DNA from: Siderastrea siderea | Lineage: Eukaryota; Cnidaria; Anthozoa; Scleractinia; Rhizangiidae | DNA length: 64,000 nt | Assembly: GCA_964030785.1 (NCBI GenBank) | Contig: OZ034968.1 | Location: 62,517,899 to 62,581,898, forward strand | Direction of reading: 5' to 3' | In this document: in pieces, positions 46,240 through 56,180 of the stretch | How the letters are laid out: each line of letters opens with the position of its first letter | Position numbering within the stretch: position 1 is the first letter of the stretch | Position numbers and translations under genes: made by a program | Notes under the pieces: generated by a model | The model's input: the letters and a program-made list of their open reading frames with translations, nothing else | Told to the model about the DNA's origin: nothing | Database searches by the model: none

Positions 46240-46960
46240 ACGAGAGGTCATGCAATGCTTTGATCGACAAATTGCAAACGAAAGATGTCGAAGCGTTGAT
46301 GCAGAGACCCACCACGTGTTCACAACAATAAGATGAGTTTTATTCCGAAGAATGCAAGCTTCCTATTTGCCACAAGTGCAGCGTTGTCCGACACACCATG
46401 AAAGACACACAGAAAGCCCCTCAAGTACTGAAGGGGCGACTGGTGGATGCTGTAGCAAAAGTGAAAGCGGAAAGTGTTATTTGTGAGAACGAAATAGAAA
46501 AACAAGCCCACCTGATGGATATGAACAACAACGAAGTGTTAGCAGCCATTAAGAAGATGATAGACGGTGTGAAAGATATATTTGCGATTTAAACGAACAT
46601 AAGAGGACAGTGAAAGCCAAGTTTCGTGAAATCTCTGGAGCGCAACAAAACATCACGCGAGACGGCTAGAAAACGTTTAGCTGATATTCACTCAAATGAA
46701 AAGTTGCGTTGAACAGACTGAAAGGAAAATCAGCGTTGAAATTCTGCGAGCAAATTAGGCCATCCTTGTCCGCTGTGAAGAACTACTGAATGCTAGAAAG
46801 CATGAAATGTATAAGCCGCCACATGTACATTACTTTGTGGAAAAGTAAAGTGATCAAGTTTGATTGAATTGTGGTTAGCGATATAAATCCTTCCATGCCC
46901 TTTGCTAAAGGTGAATGTGCGGCTTAAGGAAACAAAGATTGTAACCAGACGATTTTTATT
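46240..46960 (+). pseudogene. TRIM-like B-box/coiled-coil pseudogene
   Basis: The plus strand keeps a readable TRIM-type order across three frames. First comes ALIDKLQTKDVEALMQRPTT with a stop TAA at 46329-46331. Then comes a B-box type 2 remnant, DEFYSEECKLPICHKCSVVR. A coiled coil follows (KGRLVDAVAKVKAES, then DLNEHKRTVKAKFRE after a frameshift near 46580), then QMKSCVEQTERK, RCEELLNARKHEMYKPPHVH and YFVEK. After another shift, VVSDINPSMPFAKGE resembles the start of a filamin-type domain of TRIM2/3/71-like proteins. Zinc ligands are lost: H to Q and Y-C to Y-S early, and the final H to K. No RING part was seen. Stops and shifts show a dead copy. Confidence 0.75.
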
Positions 46961-47351
46961 AGGAAGATGGTACCGAAGACAATTACCCATCGGAGAAATA
47001 TGTGAAATATCTGAAATATGCCATAACCACAATAGTTTCGAATCACTTGCCCCCTCCGTAGCATTAGCTACGAAGCGGTGGCGTGCTATGCCAGATGGTA
47101 TTTTCGGCCTTTTGTAGACACGCTGTCAAAAAAACATTACCGATATGAATTGAAATTTAAGAGGCTGTCTCCCTAAAAGCGGTCTGGTCGATCTGGGCTA
47201 AAAAATAGATTTCGCTCATTTCGTGTGTGTTGAAAGACTTTCATGTACCTATATACTAAAACCACAATTCACTCGATCGGCTCTTTTAAATTTTTGGAGT
47301 TTTAATGGGTTTTCGGTTCACCCGAGGGAACGCTTGTGAAGACTCATATCG

Positions 47352-48113
47352 AGGCTAAAATTTTACCCAACTTTGAAGATCAATTTAACAAGAACTAACA
47401 AACCCTGTACAAAAGAAACACCAGATCCAGTTACAATAAGTCTTTTTAATTCACTAAAGCGACTTTTGTGACCGTTGAGTGTGAATCCAGCTAGCGGTGA
47501 GACTTTAACGACACCTCCATTGCACAGCTTAATCAAACACGCGAAGACCGACCAATTTCAAAACGTATTTTTGAAAAACTGTGAGACGGCCTATTTTAAC
47601 CAAACTAACACAGCTGAAACGTAGGCACCACAGGAAATGTCATCACTGACAAAAACCTTGCGGCCAGTCCTTGATGAAAAATATATAATTCTGTGAACTT
47701 GCCTAATTTCCACGATCTCCAAGTTTGCCTCGTTTTTGAGAGACTTGTCAACATGAAGCGTGGCATCAAATTCCCTCGTAGTCAGATCTAAAACCATCAG
47801 AAATAAAGGAAACACCAATCTGATCGTCTTAAAGTTCAAGTGGAAGCGAATAAATTGTTTTTGAACGACTAAAGCTTGACTTACCTAGGGCGTCCATTTT
47901 CCAGGGGTAAGCCTGTTAGCTTCGAATTTCGTTCGATGATTTCGCAAGAAGAAAAACTTCTGACGCCCATACTTTCGCTTATTGTTGCATATGAAGTAGA
48001 TTGAGGTGATTTCCTTGTATTTCTGTTCCATATTAGTCGTACATTGGATTTCTTCCACGGAGAAACGATGAACATTGAGCTATGAAAACCCAACGACGAA
48101 CGGCCATGTTTAA
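47352..48113 (-). repeat. Left arm of a 12-kb-spaced inverted duplication
   Basis: The whole segment, including exon-like parts, the 97-bp intron and about 240 bp of 3' sequence (cctccattgcacagcttaat, gtcggtcttcgcgtg on the other strand), matches 59704-60630 in reverse orientation. It ends near acccaactttgaagatca. Confidence 0.75.
47591..48113 (-). CDS. Unrecognised two-exon gene, copy 1 (69-residue spliced frame)
   Basis: On the minus strand an ATG at 47897 reads MDAL, then a donor (cctag|gtaagt, intron 47884-47788, 97 bp) and an acceptor (ggttttag|at). Exon 2 (47787-47591) continues DLTTREFDATLHVDKSLKNE and ends SAVLVWLK-stop. The joined length is 210 nt, 69 residues, with matching phase. 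Upstream, 48113-47886 is homologous to the first exon of copy 2 at 59704-60098, where the frame reads VHRF...PGKWTP and meets TAG exactly at the donor. Compared with copy 2, the extreme 5' end carries a 7-base length difference that breaks the frame. No family was recognised. It could be a host gene or transposon cargo; expression is unproven. Confidence 0.4.
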
Positions 48114-48597
48114 CTCTTTACGGCAGCCGCTGACCAACTCAAAACGTAGGCTCATGAGGGGACGTGGGATTTTGACGGCAACGAGGGGTTTTAGGGGGTG
48201 GCTAGGTGGGTGGAGCAGGATTTGGAGACTGAGATTTGGACATGATTTAATTTTCTGAGGAGAGTCTTCGAATTTAGATTTGTAAACTAACGAATTAAAA
48301 AATCACGAGACAACTTTAATAGGAATAAAAACCAAACTGCGGTGACGAACAATCTAATCAGGAAAATGAAAAATTATTAACAAACAGACTTCAGTTAGAA
48401 ATCTGCAAAACAAAACAAAACCTAGCTAGTAAACGTTTTCTTTACATGCCTTTACATGTCTTACATGTCTTTGTCTTGTCAAGTTCATCATCTCAGTTTG
48501 CTTTTTATTCCTATTGAAGTTGAGATGGCCTAAGAATAAGAATGTTTAAGAGACAACTTTTTAAAGACATCATTTTCGGCATTACTTATGCCATCTT
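48114..48597. other. No gene recognised
   Basis: AT-rich sequence. The only repeat is ttacatgcctttacatgtcttacatgtc near 48450. Confidence 0.5.
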
Positions 48598-49080
48598 CAT
48601 TTTAAGTCCCCCCCCCCTCCCGTTTATAAGCCCATCCGCACGTAAACAAAAAATGTTCCGGTTATAAGCCCCCCCCCCGGCTTATAAGCCCTCCTCTACT
48701 TTTCCTTGTTGTCTATAAATATAATCACTTTGCAAATCAAGTAGACTGCGGAACAATATAATTTTTTTACTTTCTCGTCAATCCTCATTAAAGTAACAAT
48801 TTTAAATTTTAAGTGTAAAACAGTCTTTAACAGCCGAGATGCCGGCAGGGCATCTAGACAAGGCTTCAACTTTATCCAACGTCAAAGGGTTTTACGTTTG
48901 TGTACCACCGGTATTTTCCATTTTGAGGACGTTCCATGCGTAGACCTCAGTGCCTCGCGTGACTGCTGCATGTTTTTGGTTAGTCTCAACTTATTTCTTA
49001 CTTGCTCATTCCGAAACGTTTTTTTTAATACCGTTTATAAGCCCACCCAAGACCCCTCACAGTACCAATACTGTTACAAA
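48598..49080. mobile_element. Second copy of the 'cttataagccc' MITE family
   Basis: The segment gtttataagcccatccgcac, gtaaacaaaaaatg, ggttataagccccccccccg near 48618-48690 matches the reverse complement of 41100-41200. The segment ccgtttataagcccacccaa near 49030 matches the reverse complement of 40810-40840. This is therefore the same element in the opposite orientation. Its terminal bases are degraded. The overlapping frames at 48898-49198 are not genes. Confidence 0.6.
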
Positions 49081-49309
49081 AGAAGGTGTCTGTCTGATGC
49101 AAATACCGTTACAAAGTGTCAGGCACTGTATGACACCGGAAAGAACAAAGACTAAAATAAAAAGATGTTTAAACGTTGAATTATGTTCTTTCCATTAGCA
49201 GGAAAAAAAGTTATCTGAGAAAAAAAACTGTATTTATTAAAACAATCACAAAACTACCTAATCCTATAAGAACGACTTCTTCAAATAGCTTCCAAATGTC
49301 TCGAGCCAT

Positions 49310-49720
49310 CTCCAAATTTCGGGTGGAGGGGGGTACTCTCTTATGTAAGTTAGATAGGTATGTGCGGCGCCAAAGGGTATGGTTTTCGAGCCGTTTTAGT
49401 CTGAAATAGGGTGTAGATTTGGACCATTTTGGTCTGAAATAGGGTAAGGTTTCTGCGATCTGGTCTGGAATTGGGTATGGTTTTCAGAAGAAGCTACTTT
49501 CTTATTATAATCTTCTCTTGAGAAGTGTGTTTTGAGTAATTTGGGAAATTTGAAGTCCTTCTTAAACGCCTACACAAACTGTAGCTGTTCTTGGGCAGGT
49601 CTGAAATAGTGTATCGAATTTTGTGTCATCCAGTCAGGTACAAAACATGGTAGGGGAAATCACATATTTTGGTCTGCAGTAGGGTAAGGGTTTTAAAGAG
49701 TGCGCAGCAAACTCCCACCC
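49310..49720. repeat. Dispersed repeat with 'ggtctgaaatagggta' motif
   Basis: Five or more copies of gtctgaaatagggt or near variants, plus gccaaagggtatggtttt. The same family occurs inverted at 52860-53060. Confidence 0.6.
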
Positions 49721-49821
49721 AAATTTTCGGGCACTATGCCCCGGGCTCCAAATTAACCCCAGCTCTTCCTCGCACATACTTCTTATCGCTGCTATGCTCA
49801 GGATAATGGCATGTCACTTAA

Positions 49822-50840
49822 GAGCGGCTCTCTGCAACCGTCACCTAGGACCATGCAAGATAGAAAAATCGAAAATTGCCAAACTTTGTCACAATAAAGG
49901 TCTTCCCAAACCATTTATAAAAATATAAGTTTTATTTTATTCCGGTAGATATTTTACCGTTACGGCGACTTTATCATTCCGATGGCTCGGGAGCGAGTAA
50001 AAACGACTTGAAAGTGTCACTTAAATCAACCGCTCGTCTTCAATTGCGAAGACAGAAATATCAATATCAAAGCCATGTAGTATAAGTAGGATATTCCCGT
50101 GTCATGTGTGCTTTGTTAAATTTGAATTCGATCGAGTCCAGAATTTTTGAGAGATTTTTAAAATTTAACCGTTTCGAGCGGCATAGTCGCACGCTAAAAA
50201 ATGTTGAAATTCAGGACCAAAAAAAGCACTCTGGTATATGGCTTTCGCAGGTGAGACTACACTTGTTGGAATAAGCAATCTTTCCTCTACGATTTGATGA
50301 AAAAAAATTTTTGGGTAAATGAAATGGTAAATTTTGGGAGCGCTTTAACTACACCCTATTTTCCAAGTGAAGACGACCTTTTGACCTTGACAGGCGGGGA
50401 AGTAATGACCAGCGTTTTCAAATAACACGCGCTAATTCCATAGTTTTTAAAACAAGTATCACAATGTTTGGTACTTACTAATTAATAGAGCCTCAAATAA
50501 AGTCATCAGCCGAAAACAGGACAGGTTTTCGCTAGCAAATACGCTTTTTGGCCAAGGTAAACTTTGGTTGTTGGTGATTAACATCGGCAAATTTGCATAA
50601 ATTTGAAACATTTTTCTTTCACAACAAACTCGCTTTTCTGCCTTCAGATTTTTTCAAAAGAGTGGTGAAGAAAACCAATAAAGTGTTACCCAACTATTTA
50701 TAAAGCAAATCGTACCTTAATGACTCTTTTCTGATGAAGAAAGGTCGAGATTTCTTCTGGCCGCCCGTGACAACCGTCGAACATTTTTGGGTGGTCGCGA
50801 AAACGTTGCTGTCACGCAATATACACTGGTCTTAAAGTGC
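49822..50840 (+). repeat. Left TIR of the 4.8-kb element
   Basis: Matched blocks in reverse complement on the right arm include accatgcaagatagaaaa, gcgagtaaaaacgacttga, gtgagactacac, gaagacgacc and gcaaatcgtaccttaat. Confidence 0.75.
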
Positions 50841-52859
50841 AAACCAGAGAGGTCCCATCCTGGCTTTACTGTGCTAATTTGGAGCCACACATACGATCCT
50901 TGATTTAAAAGTGTGGACAGTTCACAGAAAGACAAGGCAGCAGAAAAGGCTCGGATGCTATTGAAAGTACTCAACAACTTGCAACATATAGAGCCGGAGA
51001 GGAGAGGGGATGAGAGGAAGGGCATATAAAAGCGACGCGATTGATCATCGGACATGTTAAAAGGACTTCCTGAGATGAAATGCCTGGATTTTTATTATTG
51101 CTTTTTTTCTTTGCTATCCTGCGGCAGAATCTGTCCGATGTTTTTTCCTACTCTTGTCTCCTGGAATGTTGTCTGGCTACCATCTCTGGGCATGACTCGT
51201 TTTTTGTTTTTGTTTTCTTTGTGTGTGTGTTTTTTGGTTGCTGTTGTATACTCCAATAAGTGCCACTTTTCTAAATAGAAGTGCCTGTGATAAATTTAAT
51301 GCTGATGTTTTTATTTTTAACCATTCTAAACAAAAAAAAATCAATTATAGGGGTATGCGGGGCCCCCTTGCCCTAAAAACATTTTTTGATAAACAAACGT
51401 AGATATTCCGGTCCACCCCAAGCCTTTTTTTTAAACCTCCGTTTTTAGTGTTGCGAACACTAGGTAAGGAAAAACTGTCTTGCGGGTGTGCTTCAATGGC
51501 TTCCACGATACTGCCTACGTCGACTACATATATATATAAACGGCTGCTATATAAATAGTCAGCCAAGAACACTGGCGTATGGTTTGAAAATGCCCTTTCT
51601 ATGAATAAGCAAGTGAATTAACTGTACAAAACAGCTTTCTATCATCTACGTAAGTCTAGTTACTACCACAAAGTTCCTGTCACACAAAAACTGCGGTATA
51701 CTAATAAACACCTTTGCAACTTCTCGGATCGGTTGCTGTAATTCTCTACTATCTGCCCTACCACATAATTTGCTGCAAATTGGACCTAAATATTTGACGG
51801 ACCTAAATATTTAACGGACACTTCACTTGGACAGCTGCAGTTTTTCTTACAGGATCTCCAGCGGATTCCAAACCTTTCCCGGTGTCGCGGGCATATTGTT
51901 AAACCCAAACGAACTTCATTGACCTCAAAAATGCCTTTAAAAATCAGGAAAAAAAACAGGTCCGAGCATCGTCAAACGTCAGTATCTGTGCCAAGGTACA
52001 TTGAGTTTTCCTGTCTTCGTTACTTTATGTCAAAAGGAATATATCCCTTGGAAGTATTCATCCACCCTAGCTGTCAAATATGTCTCATCGTAACAGGCGG
52101 GTATCTTGACAGAATTTTTAATTTGGGCAGTGCATAACTTCGTTTACTCCTCACTTATCTATGGATGTACCCCAATATGGAGAGAGGGGTGTTGCGCCCC
52201 AGGTGATAGCAAGTGTGGACAAATGGTGGATACCAGGAGTTATTGCATTATCTCGCTTCAGTAATACGGGCAAGATTTTCGTGCAACGTGTTGCACAACA
52301 AGAATACGTTACAAGTTGAGAGTGTTCTCATCTATACACGCAACAAATCTTTATTTTTCGAAAAGTAGAAGCAACTAACTTTCTGCAACCTGAACACGCG
52401 ACGCGGAGGTGATAATAAGCGCAACATCGTTGCGCGAATAATTGCACGAATGTTTTCCGTATTATTTGGCCTTTAGGCAAGATTTTACAACTCCTGGTGG
52501 CGGCATGTACAGTTGTATCCAAGCTAAAGACCGAGCGCAAAACATTACATATTTCTTGATGCATTATACGAACGCGCGGGACGTGCGTAGCTCGCGCCGG
52601 AAAATCCACGCTTTCGGCACTTTGCGCCGAGCGAGCCAACCTTTTTCGGAAGATTCGTGCCTCCGCGGGTTTTCTTTTTCTTGACCTTTTTTTTCTTATT
52701 TTGAGGCAGAGAAAGAGAGCGAACAGCAAAAAGTAGTTTGCGCAAACAGTTGAGAAGGGCTTCAAATTGCCAACGTTAATCAAACTTCAGTTCTTTGGAG
52801 AAGAAATTAATAAAAAGATAGCTTCTTGTAAGAACCTTACCAGATCCCATATCAGAGTG

Positions 52860-53060
52860 CACAAACCTCACGCTATTTCAGACCAAAATGGTTAAAATCT
52901 ATACCCTATTTCAGATCAAAAAGGCTCAAAAACCATACCCTTTGGCGCCACACATACCAATATAGCTTATATAAGGGAGTACCCCCGGGCGGAGGGGGGG
53001 GGGGGCACAAACCTCGCCCTATTTCAGACCAAAAAGGCTCAAAAACCATACCCTTTGGCG
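52860..53060. repeat. Inverted relative of the 'ctgaaatagggta' repeat
   Basis: Two copies of ctatttcagaccaaaaaggc and ccataccctttggcgccac, about 120 bp apart (52910 and 53020), separated by a G-rich run. Confidence 0.65.
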
Positions 53061-53065
53061 CCACT

Positions 53066-53185
53066 TCTTCTTATTAAACTCTCGCTAGCTCGGGACCGTA
53101 CTGAGAGAATATTGCCCTCAGTCTTTGTTGTACGACCTCGGGCAATATTCTCCCAGTACGGCCCTCGCTCTCAGTTAATAAGAAG
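53066..53185. mobile_element. 120-bp foldback MITE
   Basis: cttcttattaa at 53066-53076 pairs with ttaataagaag at 53175-53185. Inner blocks pair as well: ccgtactgagagaatattgc with gcaatattctcccagtacgg. The whole unit can fold into one long hairpin with a short loop near gtctttgttgtac. It is nested in the 4.8-kb element. Confidence 0.8.
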
Positions 53186-53629
53186 TAAGTAACACACTGG
53201 ACATTCCGCTGGGTTGTCTGAACTAACCCCACAACTTCCTCCAACTATTTCCGAATACCCACACAAATCCATGGTAGTTTATGAGGTTTGACAGATTGGT
53301 GGCGTTCCAAACAGTTCAACCCACGTGCAAGATTTGTGTCGCGATTTTTTGACACGAGGCGCGTTTGTTACATTATGATTGTGGAAGTATAATGACCGGT
53401 AACTTTATTTGGCTCTTATTTTTCTTTGGTTAAGAGAGATAAGAGAGATAATTTTACATTCTACAGTACTAATTCTATAAAGACTGGTTTGTATTTTAAA
53501 ACAATTCATTGCACTAGAGGCAAAGTTTTAGACATCTCTTTTGTTTCTCGTCCATTCCTGCATCATGGAGATTCGCTGTTTACGATAACTGCTGACAGCT
53601 GTTTGCATTTTGCCTGGCCATGTGGTTTT

Positions 53630-54642
53630 GTAATCTAAGACCAGTGTGGCGTGACTGTACGTCCATCATTTACCCAAAAATGTTCAACGGTTGTCACCAG
53701 TTGTTATGGGCGGCTGGTAGAAATCTCGTCATTTCTTCACAAAAAATGGCTATTAAGGTACGATTTGCTACATAGATACTTAGGTAATGCTTTACTGTTT
53801 TTTGGGGGGGTATTTTTACTTTAGAAACAATGAAGGTAAAAAACGAGTTTTTTGTGAAAAACAACTGTTTCAAATTTATGCAAATTTGCCGATGTTAATC
53901 ACCAACAACCAAAGTTATTTGCTAGCGAAAACGTGTCCTGTTTGCGGCTGATGACTTTATTTGAGGTTCAATTAATTAGTAAGTGCCAAACATGGTGAAA
54001 CCTTTCTCTAAAAAATGGAATTAGCGCGTGTTATTTGAAAACGCTGATCATTACTTCCGCGCCTGTCAAGGTCAAACGGTCGTCTTCACTTGGAAAATAG
54101 GGTGTAGATAAAGCGCTCCCAAAATTTACCATTTCATTTACCCAAAAATTTTTTTCATCAAATCGTAGAGGAAAGATTACTTATTCCAAATAGTGTAGTC
54201 TCACCTGCGAAAGCCATATACCAGAGTGCTTTATTTGGTCCTGAATTTCAACATTTTTTAGCGTGCGACTATGCCGCGCGAAACGGTTAAATTTTAAAAA
54301 TCTCTCAAAAATTCTGGTTTTGATCGAATTCAAATTTGACAAAGCAAACATGACAAGGGAATATCCTACTTATACTACATGGCTTTGATATTGATATTCC
54401 TGTCTTGATATTGATATGTCCTGTCAACGAGCGGTTGATTTAAGTGACACTTTCAAGTCGTTTTTACTCGCTCCCGAGCCATCAGAATGATAAAGTCGTC
54501 GCAACGGTAAAATATTGACCGAAATAAACTGAAACTTATATTTTTATAAATGGTTTGGGAAGACCTTTATTGTGACAAAGTTTGGCAATTTTCGAATTTT
54601 CTATCTTGCATGGTCCTAGGTGAAAGTTACAGAGAACCGCTC
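53630..54642 (-). repeat. Right TIR of the 4.8-kb element
   Basis: Reverse complement of 49822-50840, with one short extra segment (cctgtcttgatattgatatg) near 54400-54420. Confidence 0.75.
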
Positions 54643-54646
54643 TTAA

Positions 54647-55021
54647 GAACTCCTCCAAAACTTTCCTAACATATGGCGATGCCTGTAGCATATCTACATT
54701 CTATGTAAACCCTCTTAAGGGAAGTTAAATAGGCCAGCTCTTGCAAGTATTACCTCTTTTTTACGAGGGCCTCTTTGGAAAGATGACAGCCGGCCAGATG
54801 ATTTTCTACTTAATCGTTGCAGTCTGCCAACCGAACAACACCACTTGCACCACGCAAGGGATTTCTCAAGAAGCCTCAAGTGTGTTAAGGCTTGACCGGG
54901 ATGGTAATTTGACATATTTTTATTTGAAGATGAAACATTTGTCCATTCTTCCTGAAACTTTACAAGTAGTTTGGTATAGTTATTATTAGTAATTTTATGA
55001 ACTTATTCACCTAACGTTTTT
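54647..55021. other. No gene recognised
   Basis: The 82-codon frame at 54741-54989 has no motifs. Confidence 0.45.
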
Positions 55022-55393
55022 GTCACGTGACTTGAAAATTGACTTATAAGGGTACAAATCTTTACTTGAAAATGGGGAACAGGAAGCTTTCTGCTTTTCA
55101 TCTTTTTGCTTCCTTGTTCAATGACTCTTAGTAAAGGCTTCATCACTCCGCCTTTTAATCGTGTCCATGTGTTAATGGAAACGGTCAATTTTTAAAAACA
55201 GGTCACGTGACATGTACAACGTCAAAATAACTTCAAATATAAATGACGTATACCACCTTAAAAGGCGGAGATACATTAGCATAGTACTACTGGGCATTTT
55301 AACGACATAAGGTCTCCACAGTTTTAAGTGCTAACGTTCCCCATTTCCAAAAACACGTTTTGTGACGTCATCAACCAAGAAATGTCACGTGAT
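55022..55393. repeat. About 370-bp imperfect palindrome with three CACGTG sites
   Basis: GTCACGTGAC lies at 55022-55031 and 55202-55211, and GTCACGTGAT at 55384-55393, spaced 180 and 182 bp. The two halves are inverted relatives around the middle site. gaaaatggggaac and ctccgccttttaa of the left half recur in reverse complement in the right half (gttccccatttcc and ttaaaaggcggag). A CRE (TGACGTCA) lies at about 55365. It could be a foldback element or a regulatory palindrome. Confidence 0.6.
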
Positions 55394-56180
55394 ACTTAGA
55401 AAGACTTTCATTTGATTAGAAAAGTCAAACAATTATTAACTGAAACTGGCATGATCGGGATACGTTACTTTAATCACAGAAAACGGAACGTCTCAAAATC
55501 TCTGCTGGTGGTCGTTTAAGTAAAAACAACCAAGCCTTAAGTTACTTGAGGCAGCCAACAGACATAAAGAATCCTGATACACGATCTGGCTGTTTTGAAG
55601 AGGTGCGCACAGGTGCGGGAGATCAATTTGTACAATTGACACGTGTATGAATCGAACAGAGTAAAACAAACAACCCTTCTTTCATGGAAAAAAGATGCCA
55701 AAAAAGTAGAAAAGGGTAACACGCATGGCTGTCTCATATCTACTCTGATTATTGACTCTCTTTGAATGTTTAAAGTATATCTAACAATGATACCAGTACA
55801 GATATCTCGCAAAGGCTGAGCTAAATCATGTGAGTGAACCAAAAGAACGTGACACCTGTGAAGTAAGCAAAGTAATAAAGAGGCCTTTTGTACAACAATT
55901 TTTGTTTTATTGAATTGTTGTCGTTGAGTTTTTTTCTCTGAAAAGTTATCTGCAAACTATACTGATAGCAATTTCAGTTGCAGATGCAACTGCAAATTAC
56001 ATTCCAGTGTTAACCCCCAAGAGCCCACATATTCTGAAATTCTCATTAAAAGCAGTATAATGTCGACGAATTCTAAGTTCAAGAATTTTTAGGAACTTTA
56101 GCCAGAAATCCCCCCTTCCCTCCTCCCCCAACATACCAGTATCTCAGGCCACCCCCCAAAAATATTTAATGAAAATGTCA
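55394..56180. other. No gene recognised
   Basis: AT-rich sequence; the 101-codon minus frame at 55537-55842 has no motifs. There is a C-rich patch near 56105. Confidence 0.5.

Larger units (their letters stand above)
49818..54646. mobile_element. 4.8-kb TTAA-flanked element with about 1-kb TIRs
   Basis: The body 49822-54642 lies between TTAA at 49818-49821 and 54643-54646. The ends are gagcggctctctgcaacc and, for the right end in reverse complement, gagcggttctctgtaac. Inverted similarity continues with small indels to about 50840 on the left and 53630 on the right, roughly 1 kb per arm. The interior 50841-53629 has no recognisable transposase. Its longest frame (52328-52783, minus, 151 codons) is basic and has no motifs. 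Termini starting GAG next to TTAA resemble the element at 39.6-45.0 kb, so it is likely a non-autonomous relative. Nested repeats lie at 52860-53185. Confidence 0.75.

Noticed and set aside
48898..49198. Two overlapping plus frames of about 85 codons
   Set aside because: They lie across a second copy of the cttataagccc MITE family.
52328..52783. 151-codon minus frame, the longest in the window
   Set aside because: It lies inside a TTAA element, is arginine-rich with no motif, and has no splice or homology support that I can see.
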